A DNA stretch of 64,000 bases from an uncultured Erythrobacter sp. (GTDB lineage: Bacteria; Pseudomonadota; Alphaproteobacteria; Sphingomonadales; Sphingomonadaceae), in NCBI GenBank assembly GCA_947488325.1, contig CANKYZ010000001.1, positions 682,001 through 746,000 on the forward strand. The letters run 5' to 3'. The notes below the pieces were generated by a model, which saw only the letters and a program-made list of their open reading frames with translations, did no database searches and had not been told where the DNA came from. Positions 27,387-38,000 of this stretch are shown in pieces; within the stretch, counting starts at the first letter, position 1; each line of letters starts with the position of its first letter. Position numbers and translations under genes: made by a program.

Positions 27387-27902
27387 TTAAGCAGCGTCCT
27401 GGGCGGCATATGCGCCGAACACACGGGCCAGCTTGTTCGCAGGGGCATTAACGACCTGAGCGATTTTCGTCGCCGGCGCGTTAACAAGACCCACGAGCGT
27501 GCCACGAAGCTCATCGAGGCTTGGCATCGAGGCAAGCGCCTTGATGCCAGCTTCGTCGAGCACCTGTGTGCCCATAGAACCACCGACGATTTCGAGCTTC
27601 TCATTCGACTTTGCGAATTCGACAGCTGCTTTCGCAGCCGCGACTGGGTCTTCCGACCAAGCCAGCGCGGTGGGACCAGTGAGAAACTCATCGATCCCGG
27701 TGTAATCGGTGTCCTTCAGGGCGAGCTTGGCGAGACGGTTCTTCGCAACCTTGTAGGAAGCACCAGCGTCACGCATTTTTCCGCGCAGAGCGGTGGACTG
27801 ATCCACCGTCAGGCCGAGATTGCGGGTGACAACCACCACACCAACCTCGTTGAAAACTGCATTGAGCTGGGCAACCGTGTCGGCTTTTTGCGAACGATCC
27901 AT
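27387..27902 (-). CDS. rplJ: 50S ribosomal protein L10
   Basis: L10 anchors the L7/L12 stalk to 23S rRNA. The 171-residue product begins [19 protein letters not shown] and contains the usual [12 protein letters not shown] and a C-terminal helix for L12 dimers. AAGGAG precedes the ATG at 27902. In most bacteria it follows rplK-rplA and precedes rpoB; neither holds here. The leader upstream carries an L10-type autoregulatory structure. Confidence 0.98.
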   Translation of the reverse strand: MDRSQKADTVAQLNAVFNEVGVVVVTRNLGLTVDQSTALRGKMRDAGASYKVAKNRLAKLALKDTDYTGIDEFLTGPTALAWSEDPVAAAKAAVEFAKSNEKLEIVGGSMGTQVLDEAGIKALASMPSLDELRGTLVGLVNAPATKIAQVVNAPANKLARVFGAYAAQDAA

Positions 27903-27958
27903 GCCATACTCCTTCACTAATGGCCGCGTGGATTTAAGTCCGCACGACCGGCTCATGT

Positions 27959-27987
27959 TTTCCGATGCCGTTCATCGACATCGGAAA
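27959..27987 (-). other. Hairpin in the rplJ leader
   Basis: TTTCCGATG (27959-27967) and CATCGGAAA (27979-27987) are perfect inverted 9-base arms around an 11-base loop, 57 bases before the rplJ start. It may be a second element of the leader control or a processing site. Confidence 0.45.
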
Positions 27988-28062
27988 GTCCAAATGATGG
28001 GGAAGGAGGCTGTGCTAAAAAGCACGATTGCGCACACCGTATCGGCATCCGCGAAAATCTCT

Positions 28063-28120
28063 GTCCCCGTCTAGGCTGGAAATTAAGGAGACCCAATTGT
28101 CTCCACCGGCTGTCTTGGAC
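28063..28120 (-). promoter_or_regulatory. L10 leader (ribosomal protein autoregulatory RNA)
   Basis: On the minus strand the leader reads CAAGACAGCCGGTG, a short stem GGAGAC/GTCTCC with loop AATTGG, then TTAATTTCCAGCCTAGACGG. The outer parts (GACAGCCGG with CCAGCCTAGACGG) and the TTAATTTCC side bulge match my memory of the L10_leader family, where the L10-L12 complex binds and represses its own operon. TTGACT at about 28173-28178 could be the -35 of the promoter. A covariance search would settle it. Confidence 0.72.
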
Positions 28121-28179
28121 GGTTGACCACTCGAAAGCGGTCGGGAGGCGCAATTAACCTGCGCCCCCCGAAAGTCAAG

Positions 28180-28377
28180 TTAATCCAGCGAATAGCTCAG
28201 CAAGTCGCCCGGCTGGCATTCCAATTCGCGGCAAATCGCAGCGAGAGTTGAAAACCTGATGGCCTTAGCTTTGCCGGTTTTCAGAATTGAAAGATTGGCG
28301 AGGGTTAGGCCCACCCGCTCCGCCAATTCTGTCAGTGTCATGCGGCGGTCGTGCAATAGGTCGTCAAGTTTGACCAT
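28180..28377 (-). CDS. YozG-type XRE family transcriptional regulator
   Basis: The 65-residue product is nearly all helix-turn-helix: MTLTELAERVGLTLANLSIL, KTGKAKAIRFSTLAAICREL and the end CQPGDLLSYS. These tiny XRE proteins are typically paired with a DUF2975 membrane protein, as here. GAAGGAGC seven bases before the ATG at 28377 decides the start; an ATG at 28407 would overlap the DUF2975 stop by one base. It likely controls its own operon. Confidence 0.9.
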   Translation of the reverse strand: MVKLDDLLHDRRMTLTELAERVGLTLANLSILKTGKAKAIRFSTLAAICRELECQPGDLLSYSLD

Positions 28378-28406
28378 GATCGTTGCTCCTTCATCATCAG
28401 CAGGCA

Positions 28407-28952
28407 TCAGACGGTCCCTTCAAGGTCTTCGCGCATTTCGGCGCCATGCTTGAACACTCGGGCAAGGATGAAGAGGATGATCACCATCAAGATGCTGGTA
28501 AGATCAAACCCTGCATTGACCGTGATATCAGAATCCTCCATTGGCTGGGCCCATTCCGCCAGCAGCATTGCAAGGCCAACAAGCGGGATCGCCAACACCT
28601 GAACAACAAGCAGCAGCCAGGCCATAAGGTTCAATCGTTCGGCATTGTCAGGCACGAATGGTTCGCCTTCGCCCACCGTCGAGATGATTGCCCTAAGCTT
28701 GCCAAAGAATAGGAAGACTAAAGCAGCGCAGGCGAACAGGAGAGCGATCACACCGAGCGCAGGCAATACTGGAAGCGCTCCAACTGTATCGCCGTGTTCA
28801 GCCGTGACTTCGGCATTGATCATGTTCGAAGCAAACAGGACCACTAGCCCACCGATGAAGAGGATGAAGGCTCCAAAAGCTGTTAAGCCCTGCATGATGA
28901 TGGTGAGCACCTTGCCTGCCAGCAGTAACATGTCGTTAGGTTTGTCTGTCAT
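28407..28952 (-). CDS. DUF2975 family membrane protein
   Basis: The 181-residue product has four hydrophobic helices and the DUF2975 phrases FFGKLRAIISTVGEGEPFVPDNAERL and a final cytoplasmic tail. Function is unknown; the family is nearly always next to a YozG-like XRE regulator, suggesting a membrane sensor or modulator of it. The ATG at 28952 follows the family start MTDKPND. It lies between the 46-codon micropeptide gene and the regulator in one minus-strand operon. Confidence 0.85.
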   Translation of the reverse strand: MTDKPNDMLLLAGKVLTIIMQGLTAFGAFILFIGGLVVLFASNMINAEVTAEHGDTVGALPVLPALGVIALLFACAALVFLFFGKLRAIISTVGEGEPFVPDNAERLNLMAWLLLVVQVLAIPLVGLAMLLAEWAQPMEDSDITVNAGFDLTSILMVIILFILARVFKHGAEMREDLEGTV

Positions 28953-28977
28953 GGGTGTTTTCCCTGTTGGCCTAAAT

Positions 28978-29118
28978 TCAGGCAAGTTCGACTAGGGCCG
29001 AGGTCGCTTGGGCGGTTTGCGCTGAGGCGGGCGGTACGCTCACAATCGTCCCAATGGATGTCATGGCGAGGATCACTGCGGCAAAGGCGGCGAGCGAGTT
29101 ACTGAAAGTGCGGGTCAT
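28978..29118 (-). CDS. 46-residue secreted micropeptide
   Basis: A short frame begins with ATG at 29118 (AAGAGAAA upstream) and ends TGA at 28978. The product starts MTRTFSNSLAAFAAVILAM, has a hydrophobic core and a plausible signal cleavage site at PPASA-QT, leaving only about 12 residues (QTAQATSALVELA). It leads the DUF2975-XRE operon, 25 bases before DUF2975. It could be a true exported peptide or signal, or a leader frame. No family is known to me. Confidence 0.55.
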   Translation of the reverse strand: MTRTFSNSLAAFAAVILAMTSIGTIVSVPPASAQTAQATSALVELA

Positions 29119-29160
29119 ATCGTTTCTCTTGATGTGATTTATTGAATTTCGATAATCACC

Positions 29161-29188
29161 ATCTAGATATGATTCGATTTATTGTCAA
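29161..29188 (-). promoter_or_regulatory. Candidate promoter of the micropeptide-DUF2975-XRE operon
   Basis: On the minus strand TTGACA (29183-29188) and CTAGAT (29161-29166) are 16 bases apart. The surrounding 29140-29220 is AT-rich and repeats ATTGAA, TCGATAA-like and AAACGATA words, suitable for XRE autoregulation. Confidence 0.45.
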
Positions 29189-29311
29189 ACAATAATATTG
29201 AAAAACGATATACAGCTTATTGTTTTGCGGGTGGCACGCAGAAGAAATCGCCCCGATCCGCGTGGGTCGAAACGTTGATTTCTTGAAAGAAGAAGAGGTT
29301 CTTCTGACGGA

Positions 29312-30343
29312 TTAGGCTGCGCCAGCGTCCCAGATTAGAACTTCATTGGAATTGTGGGCGCAGCCGACGTTTACTGCTTCTCCGGCCCGAGTATCGCGAG
29401 GCTCGGCAAAAGGTTCAAATCGCACGGCCCAATGGAGGATCCTGTCGCCGCCCGGCTGATTCTCATAGTGAATGCCATCGCCAAATTCGATCCGCATCCA
29501 ATACAAAACGCCGCTAACCCGCCCCCCGCTGGATGTTAGATTTGTGGTGGTGCGATGGCGTGATGCAATCGGTGTGTCCGGCAGAAATTCGATATCGACC
29601 AGTGAGGCCGCGTCGCCGCGCTGATATTGCAAGGCGTCATTCGGATTGATCATCGCGTGGTAGCTCAACCTCTGTTCGAGCAAAGAGAGATCAAATCCCG
29701 CAACCTCTCCAACCGGCGCAGTCAGATCATATTCCGCCAATGCCGCCATGAGTGACACTTTGGGCGGGAGGAAAATCGCGCTTGGCTTCACCAAATTCTT
29801 CTGCGCGTGTTTAAGTGATGGTATCAAGCCTTCGCCAAAAATGTTCGCGGCAAACACTTCCGACAGAACCGCGTCGACACCGCCACCAAGGTCACGCTCA
29901 CGATCAAGATCCAGTGAATAGGCATTGAGCAGAGTGATTTTGTCGGACATGCCGTTTTGCGCAATAATGTCGCGCGCCATATCAGCCTTGTTGGGATTAA
30001 CCTCGCAGGCATAGACGTGTTCAGCGCCCGCTCGCACCGCCATCATCGCCAGCAGACCGCTCCCTGTGCCAATATCCAAGATGCGCCGTCCTGACGCATG
30101 CCGATTGATCATCGCAAGATAGGCGTCATTGCGGGGTGTATCAGCGAGCATCGGGCGGTGAAAGCCGTGCACCTTATCCGTCAGCAACATGCGTGTGACC
30201 GCGCGCATCTCTGGATTGTCGGGGCTTTCGGCAAGAGCTTGCTTGGCCAGCGCGATCGCTTGATCCCCTTTGCCATTGTCACGCAATGCAAAGCAGAAGG
30301 CGAAGAGCTCCTGTGGATCGTCGAACATCGATTTGATAGCCAT
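29312..30343 (-). CDS. PRMT-like protein arginine methyltransferase
   Basis: The 343-residue product has a short helical TPR-like N-terminus (about 10-45, QAIALAKQALAESPDNPE), then a class I SAM-binding core: ILDIGTGSGLLAMMA (motif I), YACEVNP (motif II), and the double-E-like loop LSEVFAANIFGEGLIPS. This order resembles PRMT7/PRMT9-type enzymes with a TPR. Bacterial relatives are widespread and uncharacterised, so an arginine target is unproven. The ATG at 30343 (MAIKSMFDD) fits best. It lies divergent from rpoB. Confidence 0.78.
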   Translation of the reverse strand: MAIKSMFDDPQELFAFCFALRDNGKGDQAIALAKQALAESPDNPEMRAVTRMLLTDKVHGFHRPMLADTPRNDAYLAMINRHASGRRILDIGTGSGLLAMMAVRAGAEHVYACEVNPNKADMARDIIAQNGMSDKITLLNAYSLDLDRERDLGGGVDAVLSEVFAANIFGEGLIPSLKHAQKNLVKPSAIFLPPKVSLMAALAEYDLTAPVGEVAGFDLSLLEQRLSYHAMINPNDALQYQRGDAASLVDIEFLPDTPIASRHRTTTNLTSSGGRVSGVLYWMRIEFGDGIHYENQPGGDRILHWAVRFEPFAEPRDTRAGEAVNVGCAHNSNEVLIWDAGAA

Positions 30344-30752
30344 TTGGGTAAGCCTAAGCTCCAATTCTTGCCTGATTGAGGCGGGGATTACTGTTCCGTT
30401 TGTGGCCAGTCAATTTGACCAAACGGACCAAATTTCGCTTGTCAAGGCGTGTATGGCCAGTTGGCATGCGTCAAGGCGTTTGACAGTTGAAAGCTGAATT
30501 CCTACATGGCCGTCACGCGTCAGCTTCGAGCAGGACTGATTCATACGCGGGAATCGGCCCAAGAATGGAAGCGGCGCTTTGCTATATTCGCGACTGGAAT
30601 TGAGCTGCAGCTGAGGCGACACCTGAAGGGTGAGCCTAGGCTTGCGGCGCTTTTGCGTCGAATATGGTGCAGGTCTCGCGTAACGACCATCAGTTAATCA
30701 GCGAGCGGGGCCGCTTCCCGCGCGCGCTCAGATAAAGAGGCATATCTCTTCC
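30344..30752. other. Divergent intergenic region upstream of rpoB
   Basis: These 409 bases hold a candidate rpoB promoter (listed separately). The short frames on either strand have no family features. The 5' part repeats GTCAAGGCGT twice (about 30440-30480). I see no tRNA and no ribosomal protein gene, although rplJL usually stand here. Confidence 0.6.
30480..30508 (+). promoter_or_regulatory. Candidate rpoB promoter
   Basis: TTGACA (30480-30485) and TACATG (30503-30508) are separated by 17 bases. The -35 is perfect consensus. It would give a leader of about 240 bases before rpoB. Confidence 0.5.
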
Positions 30753-33700
30753 ATGGCCACCAAAGCCCCGACCAAGCGTAAAGTCCGCAGCCGTAAGGCA
30801 CAGGGCACCGCGAAAAAGCGCATCCGGAAAATTTTCGGTGACATCCACGAAGTCGTGCAAATGCCGAACCTGATCGAAGTCCAGCGTGAGAGCTACGAAC
30901 AGTTCCTCCGTTCGGACAAGGATATCGGATATGTTTCGGGTCTTGAAAAAACCCTGCGCAGTGTATTCCCGATCCGCGATTTCGCCGGCACCGCTGAACT
31001 CGATTTTGTGCATTACGTGCTCGAAGAGCCGAAATACGACACGACCGAATGTCGTCAGCGCGGTATCACTTATGCAGCCCCGATGAAGGTGACGCTGCGT
31101 TTAATCGTGTTTGAGGTCGATCAGGAAACTGAAACTCGCTCGGTTCTCGATATCAAGGAGCAAGACGTTTACATGGGCGATATGCCGCTCATGACAGACA
31201 ACGGCACCTTCATTATCAACGGCACAGAGCGTGTGATCGTTTCACAGATGCACCGTTCGCCGGGTGTCCTGTTCGATCATGACCGCGGTAAAACGCACTC
31301 TTCGGGTAAGCTTCTTTTTGCTGCGCGTGTTATTCCATATCGCGGTAGCTGGCTCGATTTTGAATTCGACGCCAAAGACATCGTCAATGTCCGCATCGAC
31401 CGTAAGCGCAAGCTGCCGGTTACTGCGCTGCTTTATGCGCTTGGCCTCGATAGCGAAGGCATCCTGCACCACTTCTATGACACTGTTGTTTGGGAGCGTG
31501 CGAAGGACGGCTGGAAAATTCCATTCGTTGCAGAGCAATGGCGCGGCCAAAAGCCAGCCTTCCCATTGGTTGATGCAAATACAGGCGAAGAAATCTTTGC
31601 CGCTGGTCAGAAACTCAGCCCCCGCGCTGCCAATAAGGCGGCAAAGGATGGCCTGACTCACCTATTGTTGCCGATTGAGGAAGTTGTCAGCCGCTACGCT
31701 GCCTATGACCTGATCGATGAAAGCACGGGCCGCATCTATATAGAAGCCGGTGATGAGATGACGCTAGAGCATGTCGAAGTGCTCGACAATGCCGGCATCG
31801 ATACACTCGAATTGCTCGACATCGACGAAATCAACACTGGGCCATGGATCCGCAACACGCTAAAGGTTGACAAGGCTGAAAACCGTGATGAGGGCCTTGA
31901 GGCCATCTACAAGGTGATGCGTCCGGGTGAACCGCCAACCAAGGAAACCGCTGACGCGCTGTTCGAAGGCCTTTTCTTCGATAGCGAACGTTATGACCTA
32001 TCCGCAGTTGGCCGCGTAAAATTGAATATGCGTCTGGAGCTTGATGCCGAAGACACCGTGACCACTCTGCGCAAGGAAGACATTCTTGCCGTGGTCAAGG
32101 AATTAGTCGGCCTGAAGGACGGTAAGGGCGATGTCGATGACATCGATAACCTTGGCAATCGCCGCGTTCGTTCGGTTGGTGAGCTGCTTGAAAACCAGTA
32201 CCGCGTTGGTCTGCTCCGCATGGAGCGCGCCGTTAAGGAGCGTATGAGCAGCGTCGATGTTTCGACCGTCATGCCGAACGACCTTATCAACGCAAAGCCA
32301 GCTGTTGCGGCGGTCCGCGAATTCTTCGGCTCTTCGCAGCTTTCGCAGTTTATGGACCAAACCAACCCGCTCTCCGAAGTCACTCACAAGCGCCGCGTCT
32401 CAGCGCTTGGCCCTGGTGGTTTGACGCGTGAACGCGCTGGCTTTGAAGTCCGCGACGTTCACCCAACCCATTACGGGCGCATCTGTCCGATTGAAACGCC
32501 GGAAGGCCCGAACATTGGTCTGATCAACTCGCTGGCATCGTTCAGCCGGGTGAACAAATACGGCTTTATCGAAACGCCATATCGCACGGTGAAGGACAAT
32601 CACGTTACCGGCGATGTGATCTACCTTTCCGCAATGGAAGAGCAAAAGCACACCGTGGCGCAGGCTTCGGCTGAATTGAATGATGACGGCACTTTCGTCG
32701 AAGAGCTGATTTCTGCTCGCCAATCGGGTGACAACCTGATGGCACCGAGCGAAACGGTGACCTTGATGGATGTTTCGCCGAAACAGCTCGTTTCGGTTGC
32801 TGCGTCGCTCATTCCGTTCCTGGAAAACGATGACGCTAACCGCGCGCTAATGGGCTCAAACATGCAACGCCAAGCGGTGCCGCTTGTTAAGGCAGAGGCA
32901 CCGTGGGTTGGTACTGGTATGGAAGAAACCGTGGCGCGCGATTCAGGCGCTGCGATTGCTGCAAAGCGCGGGGGCATCGTGGACCAAGTCGATGCAACCC
33001 GTATCGTGATCCGTGCTGTCGGCGATATCGAAGCCGGCCAGTCGGGCGTCGATATCTACACGCTGCAAAAATTCCAACGCTCCAACCAGAACACCTGCAT
33101 CAACCAGCGCCCGCTGGTGAAGGTGGGTGAGGTGATTGAGCCGGGCGATATTATCGCTGATGGTCCTTCGACCGATCTGGGTGAACTGGCGCTGGGTAAG
33201 AACAGCCTCGTCGCCTTCATGCCTTGGAATGGTTACAATTATGAGGATAGTATCCTCATTTCCGAGCGTATTGTGAAAGACGACGTCTTCACTTCGATCC
33301 ATATCGATGAGTTCGAAGTGATGGCTCGCGATACAAAGCTTGGGCCAGAAGATATCACCCGCGATATTCCAAATGTCGGTGAGGAAGCGCTTCGCAACCT
33401 CGATGAAGCGGGCATCGTCTATATCGGTGCGGAAGTGCATCCGGGCGATATTCTGGTCGGTAAAATCACACCAAAGGGTGAAAGCCCGATGACGCCGGAA
33501 GAGAAACTTCTTCGCGCCATCTTTGGTGAGAAAGCTTCGGATGTACGCGACACCTCGCTGCGTCTGCCGCCGGGTGTTGCCGGTACAATCGTCGAAGTCC
33601 GGGTGTTTAACCGCCACGGTATTGAAATCGACGACCGTACCCGTGCGATCCAGAACGAGGAAATAGAGCGCCTGCGTAAGGATGCCGCTGATGAACGCGC

Positions 33701-34946
33701 CATCCTCAACCGTGCGACTTACAACCGTCTGAAAGACATGCTGCTAGGCCAAACCATCTCGGCCGCGCCAAAGGGTGTCAAGAAGGGCAGTGAGATCACT
33801 GATGAATTGCTGACGGACATTGAGCGCCACGAATGGTTCAAATTTGCGGTTGCCGATGACAAACGTCAAGCGCAGCTCGAAGCGATCAAGTCACAATATG
33901 ACGACAGCGCCGCGATCATCGATGCCAAGTTTGAGGACCGTAAGGAAAAACTCGAACGCGGTGACGAACTCGCACCGGGCGTGCTCAAAATGGTCAAGGT
34001 CTTCGTTGCGGTGAAGCGTAAGCTGCAACCGGGCGATAAGATGGCTGGCCGCCACGGTAACAAGGGTGTGATTTCTCGCATCCTGCCGGTTGAGGACATG
34101 CCGTTCCTCGAAGATGGCACCGCAGTTGATCTGGTTCTGAACCCGCTCGGCGTGCCTTCGCGCATGAACGTGGGTCAGATTTTCGAAACGCATCTCGGCT
34201 TCGCAGCGCGCGGTCTTGGCATGGATATTGCGACTAAGCTCGAAGAGTGGAAAGCCGCCAATCCAAACGCTGCCGAAGACTATGCCAATGCCAAACCACC
34301 AGAAGCGGTCGTTGATCGTCTGAAGGATGTTTACGGCGAGCAATATTTCGAAGACCTCGAAAGCCGTTCGACCGCAGGCATCGTTGACCTTGCGCAAAAT
34401 CTAGCAGCGGGTGTCCCAATGGGTACACCGGTGTTTGATGGCGCGCGTGAGCCTGACGTGTCGGACATGCTGGTAAAGGCCGGGATCGACAGTTCAGGCC
34501 AATCGGTACTGTTTGATGGCCGCAGTGGTGACGCATTTGACCGTAAGGTCACAGTCGGCATCATCTACATGCTCAAATTGCACCACTTGGTTGATGACAA
34601 GATCCACGCCCGGTCGATCGGTCCATACTCGCTCGTCACTCAGCAGCCGCTGGGTGGTAAAGCGCAGTTCGGTGGACAGCGCTTTGGTGAGATGGAGGTC
34701 TGGGCACTGCAAGCATACGGCGCTGCCTACACCTTGCAGGAAATGCTCACTGTTAAGTCGGATGACGTCGTTGGCCGGACCAAGGTCTACGAAGCAATCG
34801 TCAAGGGCGACGATACGTTCGAAGCGGGCATTCCAGAGAGCTTCAACGTTCTCGTGAAGGAAATGCGCTCACTCGGCATGAATGTCGAACTCAAGTCGTT
34901 GTCAGACGGCGATGAGGGCGATCAATGGCCGGCAGCTGCGGAATAA
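30753..34946 (+). CDS. rpoB: DNA-directed RNA polymerase beta subunit
   Basis: RpoB, with RpoC, forms the active-site cleft of RNA polymerase. The 1397-residue product has all conserved blocks. The rifampicin region reads [16 protein letters not shown] then [14 protein letters not shown], the wild-type sensitive form at the usual resistance positions. [19 protein letters not shown] and [13 protein letters not shown] are also present. It is the first gene of the rpoBC unit, 76 bases before rpoC, and here is detached from rplJL. Confidence 0.99.
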   Translation: MATKAPTKRKVRSRKAQGTAKKRIRKIFGDIHEVVQMPNLIEVQRESYEQFLRSDKDIGYVSGLEKTLRSVFPIRDFAGTAELDFVHYVLEEPKYDTTECRQRGITYAAPMKVTLRLIVFEVDQETETRSVLDIKEQDVYMGDMPLMTDNGTFIINGTERVIVSQMHRSPGVLFDHDRGKTHSSGKLLFAARVIPYRGSWLDFEFDAKDIVNVRIDRKRKLPVTALLYALGLDSEGILHHFYDTVVWERAKDGWKIPFVAEQWRGQKPAFPLVDANTGEEIFAAGQKLSPRAANKAAKDGLTHLLLPIEEVVSRYAAYDLIDESTGRIYIEAGDEMTLEHVEVLDNAGIDTLELLDIDEINTGPWIRNTLKVDKAENRDEGLEAIYKVMRPGEPPTKETADALFEGLFFDSERYDLSAVGRVKLNMRLELDAEDTVTTLRKEDILAVVKELVGLKDGKGDVDDIDNLGNRRVRSVGELLENQYRVGLLRMERAVKERMSSVDVSTVMPNDLINAKPAVAAVREFFGSSQLSQFMDQTNPLSEVTHKRRVSALGPGGLTRERAGFEVRDVHPTHYGRICPIETPEGPNIGLINSLASFSRVNKYGFIETPYRTVKDNHVTGDVIYLSAMEEQKHTVAQASAELNDDGTFVEELISARQSGDNLMAPSETVTLMDVSPKQLVSVAASLIPFLENDDANRALMGSNMQRQAVPLVKAEAPWVGTGMEETVARDSGAAIAAKRGGIVDQVDATRIVIRAVGDIEAGQSGVDIYTLQKFQRSNQNTCINQRPLVKVGEVIEPGDIIADGPSTDLGELALGKNSLVAFMPWNGYNYEDSILISERIVKDDVFTSIHIDEFEVMARDTKLGPEDITRDIPNVGEEALRNLDEAGIVYIGAEVHPGDILVGKITPKGESPMTPEEKLLRAIFGEKASDVRDTSLRLPPGVAGTIVEVRVFNRHGIEIDDRTRAIQNEEIERLRKDAADERAILNRATYNRLKDMLLGQTISAAPKGVKKGSEITDELLTDIERHEWFKFAVADDKRQAQLEAIKSQYDDSAAIIDAKFEDRKEKLERGDELAPGVLKMVKVFVAVKRKLQPGDKMAGRHGNKGVISRILPVEDMPFLEDGTAVDLVLNPLGVPSRMNVGQIFETHLGFAARGLGMDIATKLEEWKAANPNAAEDYANAKPPEAVVDRLKDVYGEQYFEDLESRSTAGIVDLAQNLAAGVPMGTPVFDGAREPDVSDMLVKAGIDSSGQSVLFDGRSGDAFDRKVTVGIIYMLKLHHLVDDKIHARSIGPYSLVTQQPLGGKAQFGGQRFGEMEVWALQAYGAAYTLQEMLTVKSDDVVGRTKVYEAIVKGDDTFEAGIPESFNVLVKEMRSLGMNVELKSLSDGDEGDQWPAAAE

Positions 34947-34954
34947 GAGGAGCT

Positions 34955-34978
34955 GGGCGCAGGCAAAAACCTGCGTCC
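34955..34978 (+). other. Hairpin in the rpoB-rpoC spacer
   Basis: GGGCGCAGG (34955-34963) pairs with CCTGCGTCC (34970-34978) with one G:T pair and loop CAAAAA. No T-run follows, so it is more likely an RNA processing or stability element than a terminator. Confidence 0.45.
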
Positions 34979-35022
34979 CTCCATCCCGCTCTTGAGAATT
35001 CACCCCCTGAGGGAACTAAGTC

Positions 35023-38000
35023 ATGAATGAACTGACCAAATTCACCAACCAGCTGGCTAAGCCGGAAACTTTCGACCAGATTCAGATCGGCATTGCCTCG
35101 CCAGAGCGCATCCGTTCTTGGTCATTCGGCGAGATCAAGAAGCCGGAAACCATCAACTATCGCACGTTCAAGCCTGAGCGTGACGGTCTGTTCTGTGCCC
35201 GCATCTTCGGTCCTGTGAAGGATTACGAATGCCTGTGCGGCAAGTATAAGCGCATGAAGTACAAAGGCGTCGTCTGCGAAAAATGCGGCGTTGAAGTCAC
35301 CGTTACCAAGGTACGCCGTGAGCGCATGGGCCATATTGAGCTGGCCGCGCCGGTCGCTCACATCTGGTACCTGAAATCGCTGCCATCGCGCATCGGTCTG
35401 CTGCTCGACATTCAGCTCAAGCAGCTGGAACGCATCCTCTATTTCGAAAGCTATGTTGTGATTGAGCCGGGCCTGACCCCGCTTGAGAAATTCCAACTGC
35501 TGACGGAAGACGAGCTCCTTGAAGCGCAAGACGAATATGGCGAAGATGCATTCTCCGCCGATATCGGTGCTGAGGCCGTTAAGGTCATGCTGATGGATCT
35601 CGATCTGGAGCAAGAGCGCGACGATTTGATGGAAGAGCTGTCGGTCACAAAATCCACGCTCAAGCCGAAGAAGATCATCAAGCGTTTGAAGGTCGTGGAA
35701 AGCTTTATCGATTCAGGCAACCGCCCGGAATGGATGATCCTTGAAGTGATCCCTGTGATCCCGCCCGAGCTGCGCCCATTGGTGCCGCTGGATGGTGGTC
35801 GTTTTGCAACGTCAGATCTCAACGACCTTTATCGACGGGTAATCAACCGGAACAACCGCCTCAAGCGTTTGATTGAGCTGCGCGCTCCGGACATCATCGT
35901 TCGCAATGAAAAGCGTATGCTTCAAGAAGCCGTCGATGCGCTGTTCGACAATGGTCGCCGTGGCCGTGTCATCACCGGTGCGAACAAGCGTCCTTTGAAA
36001 TCACTCAGCGACATGCTGAAGGGTAAGCAGGGCCGTTTCCGTCAGAACTTGCTCGGTAAGCGTGTCGATTATTCTGGCCGCTCGGTCATCGTGACCGGCC
36101 CAGAGCTGAAACTGCACCAGTGCGGCCTGCCAAAGAAAATGGCGCTCGAACTGTTCAAGCCGTTCATCTATGCCCGCCTCGATGCAAAGGGTCTTTCGAT
36201 GACCCTGAAGCAAGCGAAGAAGTGGGTTGAGAAAGAGCGTAAGGAAGTTTGGGACATCCTTGACGAAGTGATCCGCGAACACCCAGTTCTGTTGAACCGG
36301 GCTCCAACGCTTCACCGTCTTGGCATCCAGGCGTTCGAACCTGTGCTGATCGAAGGTAAGGCTATTCAGCTTCATCCGCTGGTTTGCTCTGCGTTTAACG
36401 CTGACTTTGACGGTGACCAAATGGCCGTCCACGTTCCGCTTTCGCTGGAAGCCCAGCTCGAAGCGCGCGTGCTGATGATGTCGACTAACAACATTCTATC
36501 GCCTGCCAATGGTAAGCCGATTATCGTTCCTTCGCAGGATATGGTCTTGGGCATCTATTACCTGTCGATGGAACGTCAGGAAAAGACACCAGAATATCTC
36601 GACAATGAAGACGGCACGAAGGTCGAAAGACTGCCGCGCTTCTCTGATATGGCTGAAGTGCACCAGGCGCTCGAAACCAAAGTAGTCACGCTCCACTCCA
36701 AGATCATCGCCCGCGTTCCGCAGGCCGATGAAAAGGGTAAAGTGGGCATGGTTCGGTTTGAAACCACACCGGGCCGGATGCTGATTGGTGAATGTCTGCC
36801 GAAAAACCACAAGGTTCCTTTCGACATCATCAACCGTTTGCTCACCAAGCGTGAGATCGGCGACGTGATTGACCAAGTGTATCGTCACACTGGTCAAAAA
36901 GACACGGTGCTGTTCGCTGATGCGATCATGAGCTTAGGTTTCCGCCATGCGTTCAAGGCCGGCATCAGCTTCGGTAAAGATGATATGATCATCCCGGACT
37001 CGAAGATCAAAATGGTTGAAGATACCAAGGGCCAGGTTGCTGATTACGAACAGCAATATCAGGATGGCCTGATCACTCAGCAGGAAAAATACAACAAAGT
37101 GATTGATGCTTGGTCCAAGTGTGGTGACCTTGTTGCTGATGCTATGATGGCTGAAATTAAGGCGACGCCGATCGACGCTGATGGACGCGAAAAAGAGATC
37201 AACTCGATTTACATGATGAGCCACTCCGGTGCGCGTGGTTCGCCAGCGCAGATGAAGCAGCTTGCCGGTATGCGCGGCCTTATGGCTAAGCCATCAGGCG
37301 AGATCATCGAAACGCCGATCATCTCAAACTTTAAGGAAGGTCTGTCCGTCCTTGAATACTTCAACTCAACCCACGGCGCACGTAAAGGTCTTGCCGATAC
37401 TGCGCTTAAGACTGCGAACTCTGGCTATCTGACCCGCCGTCTTGTCGACGTGTCTCAGGATTGCACGATCGTCGTTGAGGACTGCAAAACTGAAAACGCG
37501 TTGGAAATGCGCGCCATCGTTCAAGGTGGTTCTGTTATCGCATCTTTGGGTGAGCGTATCTTGGGTCGCACAGTGGCGGAAGATATCGTCAATGCTGCCA
37601 CAAGCGAGGTCATCGTTAAGGCTGGCACGCTGATCGACGAGCCCATGGTGGTAGAGATCGAAGCGGCTGAGACTCAGTCAGCTAAGATCCGCTCGCCACT
37701 CGTTTGCGAAGCTGATCAGGGCGTTTGCGGCACATGCTATGGCCGTGACCTTGCTCGCGGTACGCCGGTCAATATCGGTGAAGCTGTCGGCGTTATCGCT
37801 GCACAGTCCATCGGTGAGCCGGGCACTCAGCTCACAATGCGGACGTTCCACATTGGCGGTGCGGCGCAGCTTAACGAAACATCGCATCTCGAATCAATCT
37901 CCAACGGTAAGGTCGAATTGCGCGGCATGCCGACCATCACCGACAAAAAGGGCCGCATTCTGTCGCTCGCACGTAGCGGTGAAATCGCTGTGATCGATGC

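Noticed and set aside
27360..27920. 186-codon frame antisense to rplJ
   Set aside because: Shadow of a certain ribosomal protein gene; no domain or start signal.
29240..29328. Short frame ending VDFLKEEEVLLTD before the methyltransferase stop
   Set aside because: No start codon with ribosome site and a stop just upstream; too short to judge, probably chance.
30410..30697. Two short frames in the gap upstream of rpoB
   Set aside because: No family feature, no ribosome site, overlapping each other on opposite strands and spanning the candidate promoter.
30753..34946. Possible rifampicin-resistance change in RpoB
   Set aside because: The resistance-determining region keeps wild-type residues throughout.
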